Shown: one piece after another, positions 18,371 to 26,120 of the stretch
How the letters are laid out: every line of letters starts with the position of its first letter
Position numbering within the stretch: position 1 is the first letter of the stretch
Source: Prevotella koreensis
GTDB taxonomy: Bacteria; Bacteroidota; Bacteroidia; Bacteroidales; Bacteroidaceae
Direction of reading: 5' to 3'
DNA: 64,000 nt
NCBI RefSeq assembly: GCF_003977605.1
Contig: NZ_RYYU01000001.1
Span: forward strand, 1,874,539-1,938,538
Made by a program: the position numbers and the translations under genes
Notes under the pieces: model-generated
Told to the model about the DNA's origin: nothing
The model's database searches: none
The model's input: only the letters and a program-made list of their open reading frames with translations

Positions 18371-20068
18371 CTATTTCGCGGGTTTGCCGAGTATAGATTT
18401 GTATCTCTCGGTATTGCGCAGTAGGGCAATTGCTTCTTTGAGTTGCTTGTCTGTTGGCAGGGAATTTTCTATTGCGCCTGCTTGGAAATAGTATGCTGCC
18501 ACGATGTCGGCACGCATCAAGTTCTTCAGCACTTCCTTGTTGCGGTCGAGGTCGCGCCCGATGTCGTGCTTCAGTTTGGCTTCAAGTGCATCGAACTCTG
18601 CTTTTGCGCCCTCGTAATATCCCTCAAAGGTGGCAAGTTTCTTTAGTGAGTTGAGTGCTTTTTCTGTTTCAGGGTCGTAAGTGAAGCCGCTTTTTATGAC
18701 GCGCTGCTTAAACTCCTCATAGTCGCTGTCAGTGAGATCGAACTCTCCCGCAGGTGCTATCGTGGGATGGCTGTTGATATAATCGAGTACGTATTCGAAC
18801 ATTACTTCTGTTGTGTCGCGTCCTGTTGAGCCGAGATAGAATGCGATGTTGGGCAGAGAGTCCGGTTGTATCTCCACGTCAGGCTTGATTCCGCCACCAT
18901 CGCGAACCTCTCTTCCGCACGATGTATGGAACACCTTTGTAAGTGAGTCGGCAATATGCTCGGTATATCCGCCGCGCGAATGTTTGTAGTTTATGGCCTG
19001 AATACATCGTCCGCTGGGTATGTAGTACTTGCTTGTTGTTATTTTCAGATTAGCGTTATACGGCAGTTCGAGCGGTGTTTGCACCAATCCCTTGCCGTAG
19101 GTACGTGTTCCAAGCACCACAGCACGATCAAGGTCTTGCAGCGAACCTGCCGTTATCTCGCTCGATGATGCCGTCTCTCCGTTCACGAGAACCACTATCG
19201 GCATCTCGGTGTCTATCGGTTCTTTTGTTGTTTTATACTCACGGTTGGCTCTTACCAGTTTTCCTTTTGTCGTTACCAGCGTAATATTCTTTGGCACGAA
19301 CATGTTTACAATATGCACAGCCTCATCAAGTGAGCCACCACCGTTGCCGCGCAGGTCAAGCAGCAGGCCGCTTATACCTTGCTCGCGCAGTTCGACAAAT
19401 GCACGGCGCATGTCTTTCGAGCAACCCTCCGTGAAACTGTTCAGGTTAATATAACCGATGTTGCCCTCCATCACTCCATAGTAAGGTATGACCGGCATCT
19501 GTATCGGGCGGCGTGTTATCTTCTTTGTGAGCGTCTTGCCTGTGCTCGGACGCAGTATCTTCAAGGCGAATGTTGTGCCTGCATCGCCACGCAAGTGGCT
19601 GCTGACGTATGCCACATCCTTATTCACCGTTATCGAATCGTCTATGCTCAGAATGATGTCTCCTTTCTTCAGGCCGGCATCAGCGGCTGGTGTGTTGGCG
19701 TATGGTTCGTCTATGACCACCCGCTTCAGTTTTGCGTTATATCTTATCAGCGCACCTATTCCCGCATATTTGCCGGTAATCATCATCTTCAAATCTTTTA
19801 CTTCCGATTCCGGATAGTAAACGGTATATGGATCGAGCGAGCGCAGCATGGCATTCACTCCCGTTCCGATTACCTCGTCGGCATTCAGCGTATCAACATA
19901 CATCATGTCGAGGTTGCGATATATTGCATTGAAAATTTCAAGGTTCTTTGCTACTTGGAAATTATGATCCCGAGAGTCTTGTGCCATGCCGACAGTAGGG
20001 AGCAGTAACACCAACATCAGTACCATACTTCTTAACCCGTGGGCAATCATCTTTGTATTTATCTTCAT
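18371..20068 (-). CDS. S41-family C-terminal processing protease
   Basis: Serine protease with PDZ domain, 565 residues from the ATG giving MKINTKMIAHGL; the open frame extends 12 codons upstream but the signal peptide (ending VGMAQ) supports this start. Residues about 75-160 hold the PDZ domain (GIGALIRYN...ADAGLKKGDIILSIDD). The protease core contains LLLDLRGNGGGSLDEA, the serine region GETASSSEITAGSLQ and the lysine region GTRTYGKGLVQT, as in CtpA/Prc enzymes with a Ser-Lys dyad. Periplasmic, probably trims envelope proteins. Promoter box TATCTTTG lies on the minus strand at 20110-20117. Paralogue at 44194-45771. Confidence 0.92.
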   Translation of the reverse strand: MKINTKMIAHGLRSMVLMLVLLLPTVGMAQDSRDHNFQVAKNLEIFNAIYRNLDMMYVDTLNADEVIGTGVNAMLRSLDPYTVYYPESEVKDLKMMITGKYAGIGALIRYNAKLKRVVIDEPYANTPAADAGLKKGDIILSIDDSITVNKDVAYVSSHLRGDAGTTFALKILRPSTGKTLTKKITRRPIQMPVIPYYGVMEGNIGYINLNSFTEGCSKDMRRAFVELREQGISGLLLDLRGNGGGSLDEAVHIVNMFVPKNITLVTTKGKLVRANREYKTTKEPIDTEMPIVVLVNGETASSSEITAGSLQDLDRAVVLGTRTYGKGLVQTPLELPYNANLKITTSKYYIPSGRCIQAINYKHSRGGYTEHIADSLTKVFHTSCGREVRDGGGIKPDVEIQPDSLPNIAFYLGSTGRDTTEVMFEYVLDYINSHPTIAPAGEFDLTDSDYEEFKQRVIKSGFTYDPETEKALNSLKKLATFEGYYEGAKAEFDALEAKLKHDIGRDLDRNKEVLKNLMRADIVAAYYFQAGAIENSLPTDKQLKEAIALLRNTERYKSILGKPAK

Positions 20069-20222
20069 ATTAATAATATTGTTCAAATAATAGGTAAAAA
20101 ACATAGATGCAAAGATACATTATTATAATGTGAAACAATCTCATTTCACATTCTTTTTTATTCTTTTTTGCCTTTGATGCAAAAAAAACAAGGAAAAATT
20201 TGCAAGTTATCAAAAAACTTTC

Positions 20223-20230
20223 TACCTTTG
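20223..20230 (+). promoter_or_regulatory. -7 box of tRNA-Asn
   Basis: TACCTTTG, identical to the box before tRNA-Met at 32600-32607, with TTTGC about 23 bases upstream. Confidence 0.7.
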
Positions 20231-20261
20231 CATCCGCATTCGGAGGAATGTTTATAACACT

Positions 20262-20335
20262 GCTTCAGTAGCTCAGTTGGTTAGAGCACCTGACTGTTAA
20301 TCAGGGGGTCGTTGGTTCAAGCCCATCCTGGAGCG
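20262..20335 (+). tRNA. tRNA-Asn (anticodon GTT)
   Basis: 74-base cloverleaf: acceptor GCTTCAG/CTGGAGC, D stem GCTC/GAGC, anticodon stem CCTGA/TCAGG with loop CTGTTAA, and T arm GTTGG-TTCAAGC-CCATC, which has one T-T mismatch. The discriminator is G and CCA is not encoded. Confidence 0.93.
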
Positions 20336-20341
20336 CAGAAA

Positions 20342-20382
20342 AGTCCCCACAAATCATTCGGTTTGTGGGGACTTCTTTTTTA
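20342..20382 (+). terminator. Terminator after tRNA-Asn
   Basis: AGTCCCCACAAA pairs with TTTGTGGGGACT and is followed by a T-run. Confidence 0.85.
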
Positions 20383-20462
20383 TATATATCGTTATTTTTA
20401 TATATAAGCAACAGGGGCATCCGTGAAGAATGCCCCTGTTTGTTGTTTTTAAGAAGTTCCGA

Positions 20463-22358
20463 TTATTTGATAACAACCTTCTTGGTTGTACCGTCAGACA
20501 TCTTGATGATGTTAAGACCCTTCTGCGGAGCAGAAACCTGGCGACCGTCAATTGTGTAGCAGTCTGTCATTATAACATTCTCGGCATCGTTAGTAACGCC
20601 TTCCACACCTGTGCTTACTGGAAGTTGTTTACCGATTGAGTTTTCAATCATGTTGTCAAGTTTGTTAGAAGTGTTGTGCTTGTTCACAAATGCTACGAAC
20701 CACATCTTGTTCTTTTTCCATTTCGCATCCAGAGTCACAGTGTAAGTTGTAGTGAATTCATTGCCGTTCCATGTGATATTGTCACCCCATGTGCTGTTGT
20801 TGTAGCGGATTACGTGCTGATGATAGTATGTACCTGATGCGCCGGCCTGTGCTCTGGCCTTCACGTCATCCTCTGTAGCATATACTGTGAGCAGGCCTTT
20901 TGTCTTGTCAAAAGCGTCATTACATTTTCCTTTAATTGTAAGCACAGCCTGTGTATTATCGGCATTAGGAGCCACATCGATACTCAATTCCATGTTAGAG
21001 AACTTGCCTAATTCTTCATTGACAATTCTCTTGATATCACCGGCAGAACTTGGAATGTACACGTTGTCCTTGTTGGTTGTACCTTGAGGATATGATGCAG
21101 TGAAATAAGGCTGACGGTTGAACATAAATGCCGGAGCATAAGTAGAACCACCATCATTGTACAAATATTCCAGATCTTGGTCTGCCTTTGTGGTCAACCA
21201 ATCGGTATAATATCCTGAATGGTGGCAAACGGCAAATACGCGATCGCGATCTGCATTTTTAAGATATTCGTGGAGGAATCCTGCAACACGCGGACAGTTC
21301 GGACATTTTTCTGTGGTGAATTCTTCTATGGTTACATTGCGTGAGAAGAAGTCTGTAACAACGTTCAGAGTGCCTTCGCCAACTTTGTCTTCTGCACCAT
21401 TGTCTTTTCCGTTAACTTTAGTTACGGTCACTGCAATGTTATGATTTCCTGCCTCATCGTAAGCGGGGAGCGTCACTTTTATCTGTCCGCTTTGTCCTGC
21501 TTTGATAGGAGTAGCAAATGTTTCATGTTTTTCTTCGCCTGTAGTTCCGTCAATAGTTAAAGTATAATCTATATTTGAGATGTCTTTTTGGCCGACATTC
21601 ATGATATTTACATCTATTTTGTTCACTGTTCCAACGCCGCTTCCAATCAGCCCGAAATCAGACGGAGTTGCACCGCATTCGATGAAATCACCCTCAAGCA
21701 GCAACTGGAAAGCGAGGTTTCCATATTTACCTCCGGAAATATCTTGGATACCTTTTCCCCAGCCGGCGAACAAAGCGTTCTTATCAGAGCCTTCTACAGT
21801 ACACCAAGGGTACTTGCCTGCGCTTGTTGAAGCAGAAGTGACATCGAAAGAATAACCTACATATACACCTTCTCCGGTAATCATGTAAGGAGTGGTTAAT
21901 TCCACATCGTTCACTTTTCCAAGATTATTGTTGGCCTCGTCACCACCTTGCAGTGTGGCAAGATCTACATTCTGTACAAGAACATCAGCGGCTGAACCTT
22001 TATTTGGCAATTTCTTGGATACCCAGATTTTGAGATTTGCAAGGACTGATTTGTCACGCAGATAGAAACGAACGGCTTTTATTGTCTTTCCAACAGCCAG
22101 TGTGTTTGTTCCCGGAACAAAGATTGCTGCATCCAATGAGCCCGTTCCCTCGACTCCCAAAGCTCCGCGAGCCTCATTTCCTGAAACATATCCCCACCAG
22201 ATTTGGTTTTCTGTCGGGTTTATTTTGTTGATTGTTTCCACGTATTGTGGTTTGTTTGAAAGTTTGTAACTTTTCAATACCGGCTCAAGTTTTGAAACTT
22301 GTGCACTAATACTCAACGGCAACGCTATTGCTACCAATGTAAGTAATTTTTTAAACAT
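20463..22358 (-). CDS. Large Omp28-like secreted protein with CPNC motif
   Basis: 631-residue exported protein (signal peptide 1-20, LPLSISAQ). Residues about 60-335 form beta-sandwich domains (including GTVNKIDVNIMNVGQKDISNIDY, typical of an Ig-like fold). From about 340 an Omp28/thioredoxin-like domain begins: NVTIEEFTTEKCPNCPR, with CPNC at 352-355, then VFAVCHHSGYYTDW and QHVIRYNNSTWGD. The tail (CYTIDGRQVSAPQKGLNIIKMSDGTTKKVVIK) looks like a T9SS signal. A smaller homologue is at 28456-29241. It may act on or bind thiols outside the cell; function unproven. Minus-strand -7 box TATTTTTG at 22436-22443. Confidence 0.75.
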   Translation of the reverse strand: MFKKLLTLVAIALPLSISAQVSKLEPVLKSYKLSNKPQYVETINKINPTENQIWWGYVSGNEARGALGVEGTGSLDAAIFVPGTNTLAVGKTIKAVRFYLRDKSVLANLKIWVSKKLPNKGSAADVLVQNVDLATLQGGDEANNNLGKVNDVELTTPYMITGEGVYVGYSFDVTSASTSAGKYPWCTVEGSDKNALFAGWGKGIQDISGGKYGNLAFQLLLEGDFIECGATPSDFGLIGSGVGTVNKIDVNIMNVGQKDISNIDYTLTIDGTTGEEKHETFATPIKAGQSGQIKVTLPAYDEAGNHNIAVTVTKVNGKDNGAEDKVGEGTLNVVTDFFSRNVTIEEFTTEKCPNCPRVAGFLHEYLKNADRDRVFAVCHHSGYYTDWLTTKADQDLEYLYNDGGSTYAPAFMFNRQPYFTASYPQGTTNKDNVYIPSSAGDIKRIVNEELGKFSNMELSIDVAPNADNTQAVLTIKGKCNDAFDKTKGLLTVYATEDDVKARAQAGASGTYYHQHVIRYNNSTWGDNITWNGNEFTTTYTVTLDAKWKKNKMWFVAFVNKHNTSNKLDNMIENSIGKQLPVSTGVEGVTNDAENVIMTDCYTIDGRQVSAPQKGLNIIKMSDGTTKKVVIK

Positions 22359-22573
22359 AAGGGTTAATTTTTTAAGTTAATAGATATTGTTAATTTATTG
22401 TTTTATGACCGAATTTATCAGTTTACATTGCCCTACAAAAATAATACTTTTTTTTTTTAGAACAAACAAACAGGTACGTTATTTTAAATTTATCGTTATT
22501 TTTTAACTTTTATGCTTGTTTTTGTAGTATTCTTTCCATTTTAAACCTCAATCGTTTATTAGCATCTTTAACT

Positions 22574-22685
22574 GATTATGTTAGATTGTTGAGCAGATGT
22601 CGGCAAGCGGACTAAAACAGTAGGTATGCATGCCGACAATATCAAATCTAAGCAAAATGCGTTATAATGATCGATTGGGGTTTAA
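22574..22685. repeat. Dispersed repeat, short copy
   Basis: Aligns with 17930-18108 but lacks the ~59 bases between the two GCAGATGT repeats. Shared blocks include GATTGTTGAGCAGATGT, CAAATCTAAGCAAA and GATTGGGGTTTA. Confidence 0.75.
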
Positions 22686-22771
22686 CATATGCACTTGAAA
22701 CAATAGAAACCAATATCGGGACAATGTATGCCGAATCTTCAACAAACGCCCGTAGGCTTGCCAATATCTAA

Positions 22772-22790
22772 TACGCGAGTTCGGGATAAG
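22772..22790. mobile_element. Orphan terminal inverted repeat of the IS982-family element
   Basis: TACGCGAGTTCGGGATAAG matches, over its first 18 bases, the right end of the complete element at 37813-38850. No transposase or second end is nearby. It sits 6 bases beyond the stop of the FISUMP gene at 22797, suggesting a remnant from insertion and deletion. Confidence 0.7.
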
Positions 22791-22796
22791 GTAAAT

Positions 22797-23543
22797 TTAT
22801 TTGCGTACCGGGCGCACAGAGAAGCCTAACATACGGATACAGTGAGGCATAGTTGGCGATTCGTTGACAAGGAACTCGAAGTTGTAGGCACTACGGCTGT
22901 ACGCAGAGAGTTCACTCGACCAGAAAGAGCCACTATTGCCTTTACTTAGGAGTTTGGAACCAGTACGGAAACCGGCGGCAGGCAGAAAAATGGATTTGCC
23001 GTTAGGACCTGTTCCCTTACAGCCTTTTACTCCGTTTACCTCCGTCCATTCCCATGTACAGTTATCTATAAGTTCCCGAATATTAGCGATGGTCGGCATA
23101 CGCCATTGTGAGCCGAGTTTGGCGGTAGCAACGTCATCCCCGGGTTCAAGGACACTCTTGCCGTCGCCGATGAATTTCATACCGTTATACCAGATACCTT
23201 CAATCCAACTGTCAGCGATGGTGTACTTGGTAATGTACTTCCATTCGGATTTTCCCTGTTGCATCCACTCGTAGTTGCCCCATTCGTAAGTAGCCTTGGT
23301 CTTGGTCTCGCCCCAAGCATAGTAGTCGCCATATTCCTCGGGCTTCGTGGCTCCAAGGTTGCAGGTTGCCCACTTCAAGCCACTGGGCAGACCGAGATCT
23401 ACATATTTAACGGCATCGTGGATGGGCTTAGAATCGTCGTCGTCACTCGAGCAGGCGATGAACGTCACACCCATTATCATTACTGTTGCGATGGCAAACA
23501 TCTTGTATGCCGGATGTTGTTTCCTGAACTTTTTGATTTCCAT
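22797..23543 (-). CDS. FISUMP-family lipoprotein, copy 1
   Basis: 248-residue predicted lipoprotein. After a signal peptide the lipobox FIAC is followed by SSDDDDSKP, an acidic stretch that fits surface export. The body carries the Fibrobacter-succinogenes-major-paralogue pattern: YVDLGLPSGLKWATCNLGATKPEEYGDYYAWGET near residue 48, WRMPT, and a C-terminal IRMLGFSVRPVRK. The domain is a C-type-lectin-like fold in related structures, so ligand binding at the surface is plausible. It is the most downstream member of a tandem family with 23649-24401 and the remnant at 24501-24527. Confidence 0.82.
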   Translation of the reverse strand: MEIKKFRKQHPAYKMFAIATVMIMGVTFIACSSDDDDSKPIHDAVKYVDLGLPSGLKWATCNLGATKPEEYGDYYAWGETKTKATYEWGNYEWMQQGKSEWKYITKYTIADSWIEGIWYNGMKFIGDGKSVLEPGDDVATAKLGSQWRMPTIANIRELIDNCTWEWTEVNGVKGCKGTGPNGKSIFLPAAGFRTGSKLLSKGNSGSFWSSELSAYSRSAYNFEFLVNESPTMPHCIRMLGFSVRPVRK

Positions 23544-23648
23544 AGTTTTGTTATTTTAATTGTGAAATACAAATTATTGATTATCCTATTAACATCATTA
23601 CAAATCTTGTTGCTTTTTATTATGCTATCCCATTGGGGCTGGACAAAT

Positions 23649-24401
23649 TTAGTCGCTTACCGGGCGTACAGATAAGCCAAACATACGGCTATCGTGATTC
23701 AAACTTGGCGGGTTGTTGGAAAAGAAGTCGAGGTCGTTGGCGTTATAAGTGATGCTCCCAGAGTGCGAACTCGACCAGTAAGCACCCCTTGTTCCTTTGT
23801 CATTCAGTTTGGAATCGGCGTAGTAGCCTGCGGCAGGCAGAAATATGGAATTGCCGTTAGGACCTGTTGCCTTACAGCCTTTTACACCGTTTACCTCCGT
23901 CCATTCCCATTTGCAGTTATCTATAAGTTCCTGCATATCAGTGAGGGTCGGCATACGCCATGGTGAGCCGAGTTTGGCGGTGGCTGCGTCATCTCCGGGT
24001 TCAAGGAGTATCTTGCCGTCTCCGATGAACTTTCCACCGGAGTCATACCATATACCTTCAGTCTTGCCGTCTTTGATGGTGTACTTGGTAATGTATATCC
24101 ATTCGTATTTTCCTTGTTGCATCCACTTGTAGTTGCTCCAATTGTAAGTAGTCTTAGGCTTTGTCTCTCCCCAAGCGTAGTAGTTTCCATATTCTTCAGG
24201 CTTATTGGCACCGAGGTTACACTTTGCCCACTTTATACGGCTTGGTAGGCCAAGATTTACGTATTCTACTGCATCGGGGTTGGGCTTCGAATCATCATCG
24301 TCACTCGAGCATGCGGTGAACGCCATGCTCATCATCACTACTGTTGCAATGGCAAACATCTTGTATGCCACATATTGTTTCCTGAAATTTTTAGTCTCCA
24401 T
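23649..24401 (-). CDS. FISUMP-family lipoprotein, copy 2
   Basis: 250 residues, closely similar to copy 1 along its whole length. Lipobox FTAC with SSDDDDSKP, then YVNLGLPSRIKWAKCNLGANKPEEYGNYYAWGETKPKTTY, WRMPTLTDMQELIDNC and the terminal MFGLSVRPVSD. Divergence from copy 1 is concentrated around residues 195-240 (SGSITYNANDLDFFSNNPPSLNHD), as expected for a ligand-facing region. The ~100-base 3' flanks of copy 2 and of the lost copy 3 are also alike, showing that duplication included the spacer. Confidence 0.82.
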   Translation of the reverse strand: METKNFRKQYVAYKMFAIATVVMMSMAFTACSSDDDDSKPNPDAVEYVNLGLPSRIKWAKCNLGANKPEEYGNYYAWGETKPKTTYNWSNYKWMQQGKYEWIYITKYTIKDGKTEGIWYDSGGKFIGDGKILLEPGDDAATAKLGSPWRMPTLTDMQELIDNCKWEWTEVNGVKGCKATGPNGNSIFLPAAGYYADSKLNDKGTRGAYWSSSHSGSITYNANDLDFFSNNPPSLNHDSRMFGLSVRPVSD

Positions 24402-24419
24402 TACTTGTTATTTTATTGG

Positions 24420-24527
24420 TGAAACATTGATTATTCTACTCACAGCATTTCTGGTTTTGTTGCTATCTTATCATGCTATGCCCATTGGGGCAAGACAAAT
24501 TTAGTCGCGCACAGGATGCACAGAAGA
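24420..24527 (-). pseudogene. 3' remnant of a third FISUMP gene and its flank
   Basis: On the minus strand 24501-24527 encodes SSVHPVRD and a stop, aligning with the SVRPVSD/SVRPVRK ends of the intact copies. The 3' flank (GCTATGCCCATTGGGGC and GACAAATTTAGTCGC) matches the spacer after copy 2. Upstream of the remnant the sequence is unrelated, so the rest was lost. Confidence 0.7.
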
Positions 24528-24838
24528 GAGTATTACAATTTTTTTCTTTTATTGAATTTCCTTCTAATACGTTCACTTGGGAATAATGATGGCGTAATCG
24601 CCACCCTTCAAGTACACAGAGAGTTCTGCTTTCGTTTCCATCTACAGTATCTTTCGGCTGATTCTTATCCGCAATTTCGGGATGGGCAGAAAACTCATCT
24701 GTGCTGCACTCTAATTCATAGTCGAGCATTTCCCGAATGGACTCCAAGCGTTCGAAGCAATCCTCGAAAAAGTTCTGCCCCCCACTGTTGTTCCTGTGAA
24801 ACTTTTCCCGTTTCTTTTTCTTTATGTTCTTCAGTCAT
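24463..24838 (-). pseudogene. Frameshifted small gene of unknown function
   Basis: A start at 24838 gives MTEEHKEKETGKVSQEQQWG, then the frame breaks at a run of six G (minus strand, 24778-24783). Reading with five G instead continues into QNFFEDCFERLESIREMLDY and on for about 95 more residues. The product is charged and looks helical; I do not recognise it. The 3' end overlaps the FISUMP remnant, so the natural C-terminus may also be lost. A -7 box TAACTTTG and paired 16-base repeats lie just upstream. The break may be a decay mutation, a sequencing error or a switchable tract. Confidence 0.5.
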
Positions 24839-24856
24839 TGCTTTGCCATTTCTTTT

Positions 24857-24925
24857 TGCAAAGTTAAGTAAAATTGTCCATAAGCGACTTGCTCTAATCG
24901 GACAAAAAGTTGCTCTAATCGGACA
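24857..24925 (-). promoter_or_regulatory. Promoter with two 16-base direct repeats
   Basis: On the minus strand TGTCCGATTAGAGCAA occurs twice (24910-24925 and 24889-24904), 21 bases apart, that is two helical turns. They precede a TAACTTTG -7 box (about 24859-24866) and the ATG at 24838. The arrangement suggests binding sites for a dimeric regulator. Confidence 0.55.
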
Positions 24926-25141
24926 TTTTCCTTCAAAAGCGTAAAAATGCCGGATCTTTTTTGTTCAGTATAATGGAAAAATAGAGTATGATAGAAATTT
25001 TTTGAATCGGTGCTTATCCTGAACCTATGTAATTATATATTTATAACATAGAGAGTCGTTATGAATTAATAAAAAAACAATATCTTTGTATCGGTTATTT
25101 ACCGGAAAAGATTAATAATAAAATCAAATAATAGAAAAATA

Positions 25142-25867
25142 ATGTCATTACAAGAGATTTTGGAGCACAGGCGCGCCGTAAGACAATATGATGCGGCGAA
25201 ACCGCTCGACGATGATAAGGTGAAAGAGTGCATACGACTTGCCACGTTGGCTCCCACGAGTTCTAACATGCAACTCTGGGAGTGCTTTCATGTCACCAAT
25301 CCGGAAGTGCTGAAGCAGTTGGCCACGGCATGCCTGGGTCAGGGTTCGGCAAGAACGGCACGTCAGATAGTGGTATTCGTAACACGACAAGACAGATGGA
25401 AGAGCCATGCCGAGGCCGTACTGAAAGCAAATATAGAGGAAATAAACCTTAACAGTCCGGAGGAACGGAAGGCTCACCGCATCGCAATGCAGGAGGATTA
25501 CTATGCCAAGTTGATGCCCTATAACTATAAACGACTGTTCGGACTATTCGGATTCTACCGCAAGATTCTCATTCAGCTGAAAGGCTTGAAGCGTCCCGTT
25601 AAGCGTCAGATTTCAGAGACAGATATGAGAGTTGTTGTTCATAAGAGTTGTGCACTTGCAGCGCAGACCTTCATGCTGGCCATGAGTGAACAGGGATACG
25701 ACACCTGTCCGCTTGAAGGCTTCGACAGTTTGCGGGTAAAGAAAGTCCTCAGACTGCCATACGACTGTGGTATCAACATGGTAATAACCTGCGGAGTGCG
25801 TGCCAAAGGCGGGGTAAGAGGCGACCGTTACCGCCTGCCGCTATCGGAGTTCTACCATAAAGTGTGA
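25142..25867 (+). CDS. Nitroreductase-family flavoprotein
   Basis: 241-residue FMN-dependent oxidoreductase. The N-terminus LQEILEHRRAVRQYDAAKPLDDDKVKECIRLATLAPTSSNMQLWECFHV holds the family's FMN-binding R-x-x-R-x-[YF] and the PTSSNMQ loop. Further FMN contacts are expected from the C-terminal MVITCGVRAKGGVRGDRYRLPLSEFYHKV. A segment YNYKRLFGLFGFYRKILIQLKGLKRPVKRQ (about 120-155) is a longer helical insert than in the smallest members. Own promoter (TATCTTTG at 25081-25088); convergent with aspA. Substrate unknown. Confidence 0.88.
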   Translation: MSLQEILEHRRAVRQYDAAKPLDDDKVKECIRLATLAPTSSNMQLWECFHVTNPEVLKQLATACLGQGSARTARQIVVFVTRQDRWKSHAEAVLKANIEEINLNSPEERKAHRIAMQEDYYAKLMPYNYKRLFGLFGFYRKILIQLKGLKRPVKRQISETDMRVVVHKSCALAAQTFMLAMSEQGYDTCPLEGFDSLRVKKVLRLPYDCGINMVITCGVRAKGGVRGDRYRLPLSEFYHKV

Positions 25868-25900
25868 CGATGAGCAACAAAAAGAAAACATTTTAGAAAG

Positions 25901-25984
25901 TAATTTCGCCTGTTTTGCAAACCAAATTCGCCCAATTTGGAAACCAAAACGGGCGAAATTGCTTTTCAAATTCGCCCAATTTGC
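25901..25984. repeat. 22-bp-period repeat array B
   Basis: Almost four 22-bp units in alternating orientation (AAATTCGCCCAATTTGG, then AACGGGCGAAATTG, then CAAATTCGCCCAATTTG). It lies between the convergent nitroreductase and aspA genes. Confidence 0.8.
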
Positions 25985-26070
25985 ATCGGTATAATTCATA
26001 TTACAGATTCTGTTTTGGTTTAATCAACGCTTTCTCTTGTTTGACGAAAGTGTAAAAACTGCCACTAAAA

Positions 26071-26116
26071 AACCACCCTATGTTTCTTTGTTAATAAGGA
26101 ACATAGGGTGGTGGTT
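26071..26116 (-). terminator. Terminator of aspA
   Basis: AACCACCCTATGTT pairs with AACATAGGGTGGT; on the minus strand a run of six T follows. It sits directly past the aspA stop. Confidence 0.85.
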
Positions 26117-26120
26117 ATTT

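Larger units (their letters stand above)
22359..22796. other. Intergenic region with promoter, dispersed repeat and IS end
   Basis: Holds the promoter of the 22358 gene (22436-22443), the short copy of the dispersed repeat (22574-22685) and a solitary IS982 end (22772-22790). I see no gene. Confidence 0.65.
24402..25141. other. Region with gene remnants and repeated regulatory sequence
   Basis: Contains the 3' end of a third FISUMP copy, a frameshifted gene on the minus strand (24463-24838) with a promoter and paired repeats upstream, and the promoter of the nitroreductase gene (TATCTTTG at 25081-25088). Nothing else is recognised. Confidence 0.6.

Noticed and set aside
19379..20008. 209-residue frame on the plus strand
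   Set aside because: Antisense to the S41 protease gene.
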